From NCBI RefSeq assembly GCF_021117385.1, contig NZ_CP088252.1, forward strand, positions 3,180,001 to 3,244,000: a DNA stretch of 64,000 bases, written 5' to 3'. Shown here piece by piece: positions 1-7,716 of the stretch. Both the position numbers and the translations under genes were made by a program. Within the stretch, counting starts at the first letter, position 1. Each line of letters opens with the position of its first letter. This DNA is from Frateuria soli. GTDB lineage: Bacteria; Pseudomonadota; Gammaproteobacteria; Xanthomonadales; Rhodanobacteraceae. The notes below the pieces were generated by a model. The model saw nothing but the letters and a program-made list of their open reading frames with translations, was not told the origin of the DNA and ran no database searches.

Positions 1-924
1 CTCGGCGGCCACCCCGTCGTGGAAGCGCGTCGCCAGCTCGCGTGCGAGCCGCAGCTTGGCATCCCGCGGATTCAGCACGCCCTCCTCCACTTCGCGCCTC
101 ATGCGCGCCAGCGCATCCAGCGAGACGTCGAAGCTGAGCAGCTCGAACCATCGCCACATCAGTGCGTCGTCGATCTTCATGGTCTTGGTGACGATGTCGA
201 TCGCGGGCTCATCGATGCCGATGTAGTTGCCCAGCGACTTGGACATCTTGTGCACGCCGTCCAGGCCCTCGAGCAGCGGCATGGTGAGCACGATCTGCGG
301 CGCCTGGCCGTGGTGCTCCTGCAAGGCGCGCCCCATCAGCAGGTTGAACTTCTGGTCGGTGCCGCCGAGCTCGACGTCCGCCGCCAATGCCACCGAGTCG
401 TAGCCCTGCACCAGCGGGTAGAGGAATTCATGGATCGCGATCGGCTGCTGGCCGGCGAAGCGCTTGGCGAAGTCGTCGCGCTCGAGCATGCGCGCAACGG
501 TATGTTGCGCGGCCAGCTTGATCATGTCGGCCGCCGACATCTTGCCGAACCACTCGGAGTTGAAGCGCACCTCCGTGCGCTCGCGATCGAGCACCTTGAA
601 GACCTGCGAAGCGTAGGTTTCGGCATTCTTCAGCACGTCCTCGCGGCTGAGCGGCTTGCGTGTGACGTTCTTGCCGGTCGGGTCGCCGATCATCCCGGTG
701 AAGTCGCCGATCAGGAAGATCACCTGGTGCCCCAGGTCCTGGAACTGGCGCATCTTGTTGAGCAGCACGGTATGTCCCAGGTGCAGGTCCGGGGCCGTGG
801 GATCGAAGCCGGCCTTGATGCGCAGCGGGCGCCCGCTCTTCAGGCGCTCGATGAGTTCTTCCTGCTTGATGACTTCGTCCGCGCCGCGGGCGATGGTCGC
901 CAGCGTCTGCTCGAGCTCGCTCAT
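1..924 (-). CDS. tyrS: Tyrosyl-tRNA synthetase, 5' part (3' end outside window)
   Basis: Class I aminoacyl-tRNA synthetase that charges tRNA-Tyr in the cytosol. The first 308 residues are present. An HLGH signature (the HIGH motif) lies at residues 48-51, followed by a [12 protein letters not shown] stretch typical of TyrS, and KMSKS starts at residue 226. The C-terminal anticodon/S4-like part runs off the left edge. The ATG at 924 is preceded by GAGGA at suitable spacing. The gene is divergent from the M23 peptidase gene, an arrangement common in Xanthomonadales (from memory). Identification is secure; only the truncation by the window limits it. Confidence 0.97.
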   Translation of the reverse strand, partial: MSELEQTLATIARGADEVIKQEELIERLKSGRPLRIKAGFDPTAPDLHLGHTVLLNKMRQFQDLGHQVIFLIGDFTGMIGDPTGKNVTRKPLSREDVLKNAETYASQVFKVLDRERTEVRFNSEWFGKMSAADMIKLAAQHTVARMLERDDFAKRFAGQQPIAIHEFLYPLVQGYDSVALAADVELGGTDQKFNLLMGRALQEHHGQAPQIVLTMPLLEGLDGVHKMSKSLGNYIGIDEPAIDIVTKTMKIDDALMWRWFELLSFDVSLDALARMRREVEEGVLNPRDAKLRLARELATRFHDGVAAE

Positions 925-1020
925 GAGTGTCCTCTGATGCCGATCGGTCGACAGCCACAAGGGGCCGCCGTTCACAAAATGGCGTTAATTGTGCGTTAAT
1001 CACAAAACCAGCGCAAATCC

Positions 1021-1050
1021 TTGAAAGAAAAGGCGTTGACGCCCTTTATA
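1021..1050 (+). promoter_or_regulatory. Candidate sigma-70 promoter of the M23 peptidase gene
   Basis: TTGAAA at 1021-1026 and TTTATA at 1045-1050 are separated by 18 bp. They sit about 50 bp upstream of the M23 gene in the AT-richer tyrS/M23 intergenic region. This is a sequence match only. Confidence 0.45.
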
Positions 1051-1102
1051 CGGGGCCGCTAAGGTACCCCGCCTGAGTACTTTGTAATGCGGGGCGAAGA
1101 GC

Positions 1103-2545
1103 ATGGGTGAGGGCGACCGGATCGCGCGGGCGGCGCGCAAGCAGGCAATACGCCGCAAGGCGCAGCGTCGCCACATGCACTTCTATGAACGCTGCGCGCA
1201 CTGGTCCTTCAGCCGCCTGGGCGAGTCCGAACCGCTGCGCTGGCACCGCGAGCGCTGGATCCTGGCCGGTACGGCGCTGCTGCTGACGGCCCTTTCCGGT
1301 TTCTTCCTGCCTGCCTGGGCCAGCGCGATGCGGCCCGATCCGCAGCCCATGGCGCATACGCTGTTGCCGCTGACCCTGCCCAAGGCCTCGCCGGTCGCCG
1401 CACCCGCCCGCGCGATGGAGGACTGGCAGGTGGTGCAGGTACAGCCCGGTCAGACATTGTCGGACATCTTCCAGGACCAGGGCCTGTCCCTCACCGACCT
1501 GCAGCGCGTGATGGATGCGGCCGGCGCCGCCAAGGGCGCTTTCCACAACATCCGGCCGCACCAGGAGTTCGATTTCCTGCTTGGGAGCGACGGCAGCCTC
1601 AAGGGCGTCCGCTTCGACAAGGACGAAGCGAACCGCGCGGTGGTCCGCTTCGACGGCGGCCAGGCCACGCTGAACATCCAGCCGCGGGCGATGGAAACCC
1701 GTGAGCACGTCGCCCACGGCACCATCACCAGCTCGCTGTATGCCGCCGCGGCCAGGGCCGGCATGAGCCAGGGCATGGTTGGCAAGCTGGCCGACCTGTT
1801 CAAGTACGACATCGATTTCGTGCAAGACCTGCGCGACGGTGACAGCTTCACGGTCATCTACGACGACGTCTACCGTGACGGCAGCTACTACGCGGAGGGC
1901 GACATCGTCGCCGCGGAGTTCGTCAACCAGGGCCGCCGTTACACCGCCTACCGGTTCAAGAAGGCCGACGGCCGCTACGGCTGGTTCAGCGAGGATGGCC
2001 GACCCATCCAGAAGTCGTTCCTGCGCATTCCGGTGGACTTCACCCGCATCTCCTCCCGTTTCAGCGCAGGCCGCATGCATCCGATCCTGGGCCGCATGCG
2101 AGCGCACAAGGGCGTGGACTACGCGGCGCCCAGCGGTACGCCGATCCATGCCGCCGGCGACGGCGTGATCAAGTTCAAGGGCTGGATGCGCGGCTATGGC
2201 AACTTCGTGGTCGTCCAGCACAACAAGAACATCAGCACCGCCTACGGCCACATGTCGCGTTTCGCCAAGGAACGTGTCGGCCAGCACGTCAGCCAGGGCC
2301 AGGTGATCGGCTACGTGGGCATGACCGGCCTGGCCACCGGCCCGCATCTGCATTACGAGTTCCGCGTCAATGGCGTGCAGCGCGATCCGCAGACGGTGAC
2401 CCTGCCCAAGCCCCAGCCGCTGCCGGCGGCGCAGCTGGCCCGGTTCGAATCGCAGGTCGTGCGCCCGCAACTGGCCCGCCTGAAGGCGATGGATGCCAAC
2501 ATCAAGCTCGCCCAGCTGCGCTCGGCCACGCGCAACGACGACTGA
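1103..2545 (+). CDS. Membrane-anchored M23 peptidoglycan DD-endopeptidase with OapA/LysM-like domain
   Basis: Predicted zinc endopeptidase that cuts peptide cross-links in periplasmic peptidoglycan, related to MepM/Csd3. The 480-residue protein has a basic N-terminus, one hydrophobic segment at about residues 53-73, an OapA/LysM-like domain at about 110-180, and a C-terminal LytM (M23) domain. The zinc motif HKGVDY starts at H335 and the HLH motif is at 415-417, so the catalytic set looks complete. The gene lies 12 bp before anmK on the same strand, which links cell-wall cutting with muropeptide salvage. The family is secure; the exact cross-link specificity is not visible. Confidence 0.93.
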   Translation: MGEGDRIARAARKQAIRRKAQRRHMHFYERCAHWSFSRLGESEPLRWHRERWILAGTALLLTALSGFFLPAWASAMRPDPQPMAHTLLPLTLPKASPVAAPARAMEDWQVVQVQPGQTLSDIFQDQGLSLTDLQRVMDAAGAAKGAFHNIRPHQEFDFLLGSDGSLKGVRFDKDEANRAVVRFDGGQATLNIQPRAMETREHVAHGTITSSLYAAAARAGMSQGMVGKLADLFKYDIDFVQDLRDGDSFTVIYDDVYRDGSYYAEGDIVAAEFVNQGRRYTAYRFKKADGRYGWFSEDGRPIQKSFLRIPVDFTRISSRFSAGRMHPILGRMRAHKGVDYAAPSGTPIHAAGDGVIKFKGWMRGYGNFVVVQHNKNISTAYGHMSRFAKERVGQHVSQGQVIGYVGMTGLATGPHLHYEFRVNGVQRDPQTVTLPKPQPLPAAQLARFESQVVRPQLARLKAMDANIKLAQLRSATRNDD

Positions 2546-2557
2546 CGATCACCCTTG

Positions 2558-3685
2558 ATGACCGCGGACGATGCATCGGCCCTCTACCTGGGGCTGATCT
2601 CGGGCACCAGCGCCGACGGCGTGGACGTTGCGCTGGTGTCCTTCGAGCAGGGGCTGCCGCAGCTGCGCGCCGCGCTCACCCATCCCTGGCCCGAAGCCCT
2701 GCGCGAACGCGTACTGGCACTGGCGCAGGATCTGACCGCCTTCAGCCTGGACAGCTTCGGTCGCCTGGACGTTGCGGTCGGGCGCCACTTCGCCGAAGCC
2801 GCGCGGGCGTTGCTGGAAACCAGCGGCACGGCTCCTTCCGCGGTGCGCGCACTCGGCTCGCACGGCCAGACGGTGCGGCACCGCCCCGCCGGCGAGGCGC
2901 CCTTCACCTTGCAGATCGGTGACCCCTCGGTCATCGCCGAAACCTGCGGCATCGACGTGGTGGCCGATTTCCGCCGCGCCGACGTCGCGGCCGGCGGCCA
3001 GGGCGCGCCGCTGTTGCCGGCGGTACACGCCATGCTCCTTGGCCAGCCTGGCGTCACGCGCGTGGTGCTCAACCTCGGCGGAATCGCCAACATCACGGTG
3101 CTCGGGCCGGAAGACCTGGTGCTCGGCTTCGATACGGGTCCCGCCAACGGCCTGCTGGACGCCTGGTGCCAGGAGCAGCGCGGCGAACCGTTCGATCGCG
3201 ACGGCGCATTCGCCGCCGCCGGCCAGGTCGATGCGCCGCTGCTCGAGGCACTGCTGGCCGATCCCTACTTCACGCTCCCGCCGCCCAAGAGCACCGGCCG
3301 CGAACACTTCCACCTGGCGTGGCTGCTGCGCCAGCCGCGGGTGGCGCTGCTGTCGCCGGCCGACGTGCAGGCCACGCTGCTGGAACTGACCGCGCACACC
3401 GTGGCTGATGCGATCGAGGCCCACGCCCCCGCCGCGACGGACGTACTGGTCTGCGGCGGAGGCGTGCACAACTCCCGGCTGATGGCACGCCTGGCCGAGT
3501 GGCTGGCACCGCGACGCGTGGCGAGCACAGCCACGCACGGCATCGATCCGGACTACCTGGAAGCGGTGGCGTTCGCCTGGCTGGCGCGCCAGCGAGTGCT
3601 GGGATTGCCGGGCAACCTGCCCGCCGTCACCGGCGCGCGCGGCCGGCGCGTGCTGGGTGCGTTGTACCTGGCTCCGCGGGAATGA
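2558..3685 (+). CDS. anmK: Anhydro-N-acetylmuramic acid kinase
   Basis: Phosphorylates and opens 1,6-anhydro-MurNAc to MurNAc-6-phosphate in cytosolic peptidoglycan recycling. The 375-residue length is normal for the family. The N-terminal GLISGTSADGVD nucleotide-binding signature, the LNLGGIAN block and the C-terminal VCGGGVHN block are all present. An in-frame TTG lies one codon before the ATG chosen here. It follows the M23 endopeptidase closely and lies near an AmpG permease gene, which fits a recycling neighbourhood. Confidence 0.95.
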   Translation: MTADDASALYLGLISGTSADGVDVALVSFEQGLPQLRAALTHPWPEALRERVLALAQDLTAFSLDSFGRLDVAVGRHFAEAARALLETSGTAPSAVRALGSHGQTVRHRPAGEAPFTLQIGDPSVIAETCGIDVVADFRRADVAAGGQGAPLLPAVHAMLLGQPGVTRVVLNLGGIANITVLGPEDLVLGFDTGPANGLLDAWCQEQRGEPFDRDGAFAAAGQVDAPLLEALLADPYFTLPPPKSTGREHFHLAWLLRQPRVALLSPADVQATLLELTAHTVADAIEAHAPAATDVLVCGGGVHNSRLMARLAEWLAPRRVASTATHGIDPDYLEAVAFAWLARQRVLGLPGNLPAVTGARGRRVLGALYLAPRE

Positions 3686-3695
3686 TCGCGGCGGT

Positions 3696-3989
3696 CTAGC
3701 CCAGCTTCGCGACGCGCGCGGGTGCCAACTGCGTCGGGCGGGCCAGCGACAGCGCCTGCAGGGCTTCCTGGAAGACCGCCTTTTCGGCCAGGTCCCAGTG
3801 CCCCCCCAGCACCAGGCTGTCCGGGTCGAACATGGTCTCGCTGGAAATCTGGCCGGCGGCACTCAGGCCCAGGCCGTGCCGCAAGGCGTGCAGCACGACG
3901 TCGTTGATCGACCAGTGGCGATCCTTCGCGAGCGTCTTGATGCGCTCGGCCATCAAGCTGTCGATGTGGCGTATGACGAGGTCCGGCAC
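3696..3989 (-). CDS. Small ribbon-helix-helix (Arc-type) protein, antitoxin-like
   Basis: 97 residues with a GTG start. The N-terminal ~40 residues (a short basic beta-like stretch LVIRHID, then two helices ending in HALRHGLG) resemble the Arc/FitA ribbon-helix-helix DNA-binding fold. The C-terminal half is not recognised. No PIN or RelE-type toxin gene follows, so it is either an orphan antitoxin-like regulator or an ordinary small transcription factor. It is convergent with anmK (10 bp apart). Function is inferred from fold resemblance only. Confidence 0.6.
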   Translation of the reverse strand: MPDLVIRHIDSLMAERIKTLAKDRHWSINDVVLHALRHGLGLSAAGQISSETMFDPDSLVLGGHWDLAEKAVFQEALQALSLARPTQLAPARVAKLG

Positions 3990-4117
3990 GTGCGTCGCTC
4001 CGTGTCACGCATGCCCAGCTGGCAAATCATGGTGGCACAGAACGGCAAGGTTTGCAGCAGACCTCCCGGCAGGTCGGGGCGGCCCTCACCCGCCCCTCGG
4101 GACGCGGTCACCCGGGG

Positions 4118-5416
4118 CTAGGCTTCGACCTGCTCCGCGGCGCGGATACGGCGCCATAGCAGGAGGTACAACACCATCGCGGGGATCAGCGCCAGCACGG
4201 TGAGCACGAAGTAGCCGCCGTAGCCCGCGGCCGTGGCGATCCCGCCGGCAAAGAAGCCCAGCAGCTTGCCGGGCAGGTTCACCAGCGAGCTGAGCAGGGC
4301 GTACTGGGTGGCGGTGTGCTGGCGATTGACCAGCATCGACAGGAACGCCACGGTCGGTGGGCCCAACATGCCCAGCGTGAGGTTCTCGGCCGAGATCACC
4401 AGCGTCAGCGCCACCAGGTTGCCGGGGTGGCCGATCAGCACGAGGTAGAACAGGTTGCTGCAACCGCAGAGCACGACGGTCACGCCCAGCGAACGCCACG
4501 CGCCCCAGCGCGCCACTGCCGCGCCGCCGAGGAACACGCCGACGATGCCGATCCAGACGCCGTAGATCTTGGTGATTGCACCGATCTCGGTCTTGGAGAA
4601 CTGCATGTCGCGGTAGAACGGACTCATGATGCCGCCGATGGTCGCCTGCTCGGGAATCTTGAACAGCAGGATGAACAGCAGGATCACGCCGGCCGCCTGC
4701 CAGCCGTAGCGGCGGAAGAAATCGGCGAACGGGTCGATCACGCTTTCGCGCATGGCGATGCCCCAGCTGGCCGGGCGCGTGCGCAGCACGTCCGGCTCGC
4801 GTGCCAGCAGCGTGGTGGCGATCGGGATCGCCATCGCGGCCGCCATGACCAGGTAGACCACACGCCAGGGCACGTGGTCGGCCATGATCAGCGCCACCGC
4901 GCCAGCCAGCAGCAACCCGATGCGGTAACCCAGTGCGTAGGTCGCCACCAGCGCACCCTGCACGTGCGAGGGTGCGATCTCGATGCGGTAGGCGTCCACC
5001 GCGATGTCCTGGGTTGCGCCGAAGAAGGCCACCAGCAACGTTGCAGCCACGAACGGCCACAGCTGGTCGGGCGTCAGCAGCGCCATCGCCAGCAAGCCCA
5101 CGGTGACGCACAACTGCGCGAACAACAGCCAGCCTCGGCGCTGGCCCAGACGCGCGAAGCCGGGAACCCGCCAGTGGTCGAGCAACGGCGCCCAGACGAA
5201 CTTGAACGCGTAGGTCAGCCCCGCGCTGGCGATCATGGTGATCTCTTCGAGCTTGATGCCGTTTTCCTTGAGCCAGTACGCCAGCGTGCCGGCGACCAGC
5301 AGGAACGGCAGACCCGAGGAAAATCCCAGCAGCGCCATCGTGCCTGCCGCCGGCTGCGCGAAGGCGCGCCAGATCGAGGGTTTGCGGGGCGGCGCGGTGG
5401 CCGGTTCAGTCGGCAT
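4118..5416 (-). CDS. ampG: AmpG-family muropeptide MFS permease
   Basis: Inner-membrane major facilitator that imports anhydro-muropeptides for recycling. The 432-residue protein is dominated by about 12 hydrophobic segments. AmpG hallmarks are visible: GFSSGLPF near the N-terminus, KFVWAPLLDHW, RRGWLL and ATQDIAVDAYR. The reading frame stays open upstream through the exonuclease gene, but the family start fits the ATG at 5416 (MPTEPATAPP). That start overlaps the last 11 bp of xthA, suggesting translational coupling. The position near anmK supports a recycling role. Substrate range is inferred from the family. Confidence 0.9.
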   Translation of the reverse strand: MPTEPATAPPRKPSIWRAFAQPAAGTMALLGFSSGLPFLLVAGTLAYWLKENGIKLEEITMIASAGLTYAFKFVWAPLLDHWRVPGFARLGQRRGWLLFAQLCVTVGLLAMALLTPDQLWPFVAATLLVAFFGATQDIAVDAYRIEIAPSHVQGALVATYALGYRIGLLLAGAVALIMADHVPWRVVYLVMAAAMAIPIATTLLAREPDVLRTRPASWGIAMRESVIDPFADFFRRYGWQAAGVILLFILLFKIPEQATIGGIMSPFYRDMQFSKTEIGAITKIYGVWIGIVGVFLGGAAVARWGAWRSLGVTVVLCGCSNLFYLVLIGHPGNLVALTLVISAENLTLGMLGPPTVAFLSMLVNRQHTATQYALLSSLVNLPGKLLGFFAGGIATAAGYGGYFVLTVLALIPAMVLYLLLWRRIRAAEQVEA

Positions 5417-6176
5417 AGTCGACCGTGTACGGCGCATGGTCGGAGAAGCGCTGCTCGCGATAGACCGAGCAGGCGCGCATGCGATCACGCAGGCCCGGCG
5501 TGCAGACCTGGTAGTCGATGCGCCATCCGACGTTGTTCTCGCGCGCCCGCCCGCGGTTGGACCACCAGGTGTACTCGACCGCCTCGGGCTTGATCGCGCG
5601 GAAGCTGTCGACCCAGCCGCGGGTGTGGAACAGGAGGTCCAGCCAGGCGCGCTCCTGCGGCAGGCAGCCGGAATTCTTCTGGTTGGAGGTCCAGTTCTTG
5701 ATGTCGTTTTTCGTGTGGACGATGTTCCAGTCGCCACAGATCACATAGTCGCGGCCGCTGTTGAGCCACCCGTCGAAGATCGGCGTGAGGAAGTCCATCG
5801 CCTTGAACTTGAACTGCTGGCGCTCTTCCCCGGAGGAGCCCGAAGGCACGTAGAGGGAGACCACCGACAGGTTGCCGAAACGCGCCTCGATGTAGCGCCC
5901 TTCGCAGTCGAACGGATCCCAGCCCAGCTCGGTGAGCACGGCGTCCGGCTCCCGCTTCGCGTAGATCGCCACGCCGCTGTAGCCCTTCTTGCACGTCGCG
6001 TCGCGATAGAAGCAATGATGGCCGTCCGGACGGAACATCCCGTCGGTGAGCTGGTTCTCCTGCGCCTTGGTTTCCTGCAGGCAGACCACGTCGGCCTGCT
6101 GCGTGCGCAGCCAGTCGAACACGCCCTTGCTGGCGGCCGAGCGAATGCCGTTGGCGTTGAGCGTGACGATTCTCAT
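5406..6176 (-). CDS. xthA: Exodeoxyribonuclease III
   Basis: AP endonuclease / 3'-5' exonuclease of the ExoIII (EEP) superfamily that acts in base-excision repair. The 256-residue protein starts MRIVTLNANGIRSA. It carries the LQETKAQ metal-binding glutamate motif, the GDWN motif, and C-terminal WRIDYQ and SDHAPY active-site blocks. It overlaps ampG by 11 bp and is divergent from pyrE. Catalytic residues look complete. Confidence 0.95.
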   Translation of the reverse strand: MRIVTLNANGIRSAASKGVFDWLRTQQADVVCLQETKAQENQLTDGMFRPDGHHCFYRDATCKKGYSGVAIYAKREPDAVLTELGWDPFDCEGRYIEARFGNLSVVSLYVPSGSSGEERQQFKFKAMDFLTPIFDGWLNSGRDYVICGDWNIVHTKNDIKNWTSNQKNSGCLPQERAWLDLLFHTRGWVDSFRAIKPEAVEYTWWSNRGRARENNVGWRIDYQVCTPGLRDRMRACSVYREQRFSDHAPYTVDYAD

Positions 6177-6248
6177 GAGGCGGGCTCTCGGGCTTGGGGA
6201 ACCCGTGGATAATAGCCGTCGCTTCCCGAATCTCCACGCCGGCCATCC

Positions 6249-6896
6249 ATGCAGCCCTACCAACGCGACTTCATCGAACTGGCGCTCGCGCGCGACGTGC
6301 TTCGCTTCGGCGACTTCACTCTCAAGTCCGGCCGCCGGAGCCCCTATTTCTTCAATCTCGGCCGGATCGATACCGGCGCCGCGCTGGCGCGGCTGGGCGA
6401 AGCGTACGCGGCCGCGCTGATCCGTGCGCAGTTGCCGGTGGACATGCTGTTCGGACCCGCCTACAAGGGCATCGCCCTGGCCGCCGCCACCGCCATAGCG
6501 CTGGCGACGCGCCATGGCCGCGACCTGCCGTGGGCTTACAACCGCAAGGAAGCGAAGGACCACGGCGAGGGCGGCGTGCTGGTCGGCGCGCCGCTGGCCG
6601 GTCGCGTGCTGATCGTCGATGACGTCATGACCGCAGGCACCGCGGTGCGCGAATCGCTTGCCCTGATCCGTGCGCAGGGCGCCACGCCGGCCGGGGTGCT
6701 GATCGCGCTCGACCGGCAGGAGCGCGGCCAGGGCGAGCTCTCCGCCGCGCAGGAAGTGGCGCGCGACCATGGCGTCCCGGTGATCGCCATCACCGGCCTG
6801 GACGAAGTGCTTGCCTACGCCGGCGAACGCCCGGAACTGGCCGCCGAACATGCGCGCCTGCTCGATTACCGCAGCCGCTACGGCGTGTCCGCATAA
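6249..6896 (+). CDS. pyrE: Orotate phosphoribosyltransferase
   Basis: Converts orotate and PRPP to OMP in pyrimidine synthesis. The 215-residue length is normal for gammaproteobacterial PyrE. The [17 protein letters not shown]-terminal signature, the GPAYKGI loop, the [13 protein letters not shown] flexible loop and the PRPP-binding [13 protein letters not shown] motif are all present. Its ATG lies 72 bp from the divergent xthA start. Confidence 0.97.
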   Translation: MQPYQRDFIELALARDVLRFGDFTLKSGRRSPYFFNLGRIDTGAALARLGEAYAAALIRAQLPVDMLFGPAYKGIALAAATAIALATRHGRDLPWAYNRKEAKDHGEGGVLVGAPLAGRVLIVDDVMTAGTAVRESLALIRAQGATPAGVLIALDRQERGQGELSAAQEVARDHGVPVIAITGLDEVLAYAGERPELAAEHARLLDYRSRYGVSA

Positions 6897-6969
6897 CTCA
6901 AGTGGCGACCGGCGTCACAGGCCCGCCGGCGCCCTTCATCCACGCTTTAGGCGGTTGCCGCACGATGGC

Positions 6970-6975
6970 TATACT
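6970..6975 (+). promoter_or_regulatory. -10 element before the DUF4124 gene
   Basis: TATACT lies 21 bp upstream of the ATG at 6997, and AGGAGGGGG follows as a strong ribosome binding site. No convincing -35 was found at 17 bp. Confidence 0.4.
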
Positions 6976-6996
6976 GCCCGCCAGGAGGGGGTATCC

Positions 6997-7638
6997 ATGC
7001 GCAAGTTCGTTTACGCCGTCGCGATCGGCCTGGCGGCGACGGTCCTGACCGCCCATGCCCAGAAGGCCACGGGCGTCCGCTATCACTGGCGCGACGGCAA
7101 GGGCCTGTCCCATTACAGCGACAGCCTCACCGCCGAAGCGATGAAGTACGGCTACGACCTGGTCAACGACCGCGGCTACGTGGTGCGCCACGTCGAGCGC
7201 CAGCTGAGCCCCGAGGAGCGCGCCGCGGCCGACCAGCTCGCCGCCGAGCAGGCGGCCCAGCGCCGCGCCGCCGAAGCGCGCCGGCGCGCCGACCTGCAGA
7301 TGCTCAACGCCTACGGCGACGAGACCGCACTGAAACAGGCGCAGCAGTCGGAACTGGACAGCATCGACCAGCAGATCAACACCACGCGCCTGAACCTGCG
7401 CAGCCAGGAGAAGACGCTGGCCGACCTGCTCGGCCGCGCCGCGGACATGGAGCGGGCCAAGGAAAAAGTGCCCAAGTACCTGGTCGAGAGCATCGCGGAC
7501 CAGCGCAACGTGGTGTCCAGCCAGCGCGGCACGCTGGACCGGCTGCAGGACCGACGCGACGCGGCCGAGAAAGAGGCCGCGCAGCAACTCGATCACTATC
7601 GCGCGCTGAAGAAGGCGCAGGACGAACAGCGCCACTAG
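6997..7638 (+). CDS. Secreted DUF4124-type protein with coiled coil
   Basis: 213 residues. A signal peptide is expected (MRKFVYAVAIGLAATVLTAHAQ). A short DUF4124-like segment around residues 25-60 (VRYHWRDGKGLSHYSDS) follows, then a long Ala/Arg/Glu-rich helical part from about 70 to the end that looks like a coiled coil. Such proteins are common and uncharacterised in Xanthomonadales; a periplasmic location is inferred. The start is supported by AGGAGGGGG 7 bp upstream. Confidence 0.75.
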   Translation: MRKFVYAVAIGLAATVLTAHAQKATGVRYHWRDGKGLSHYSDSLTAEAMKYGYDLVNDRGYVVRHVERQLSPEERAAADQLAAEQAAQRRAAEARRRADLQMLNAYGDETALKQAQQSELDSIDQQINTTRLNLRSQEKTLADLLGRAADMERAKEKVPKYLVESIADQRNVVSSQRGTLDRLQDRRDAAEKEAAQQLDHYRALKKAQDEQRH

Positions 7639-7649
7639 GCCGATGGGTG

Positions 7650-7673
7650 CAGGAGCGCACGGGTGCGCTCCTG
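7650..7673. repeat. REP-like palindrome
   Basis: A perfect 11-bp inverted repeat (CAGGAGCGCAC / GTGCGCTCCTG) with a 2-nt centre lies between two convergent genes. It is a compact member of the GGAGCGCAC repeat family found at six other places in the window, and could also form a transcript-ending hairpin. Confidence 0.8.
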
Positions 7674-7716
7674 TGATCGCTTCCGGCAGCGGCGGAAATC
7701 GCCCGCCACCGGTTCG

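Noticed and set aside
960..1020. DnaA-box-like strings in the tyrS/M23 gap (TTAATCACA, TGTGCGTTA)
   Set aside because: One and two mismatches to the consensus in an ordinary AT-richer promoter region; not distinguishable from chance.
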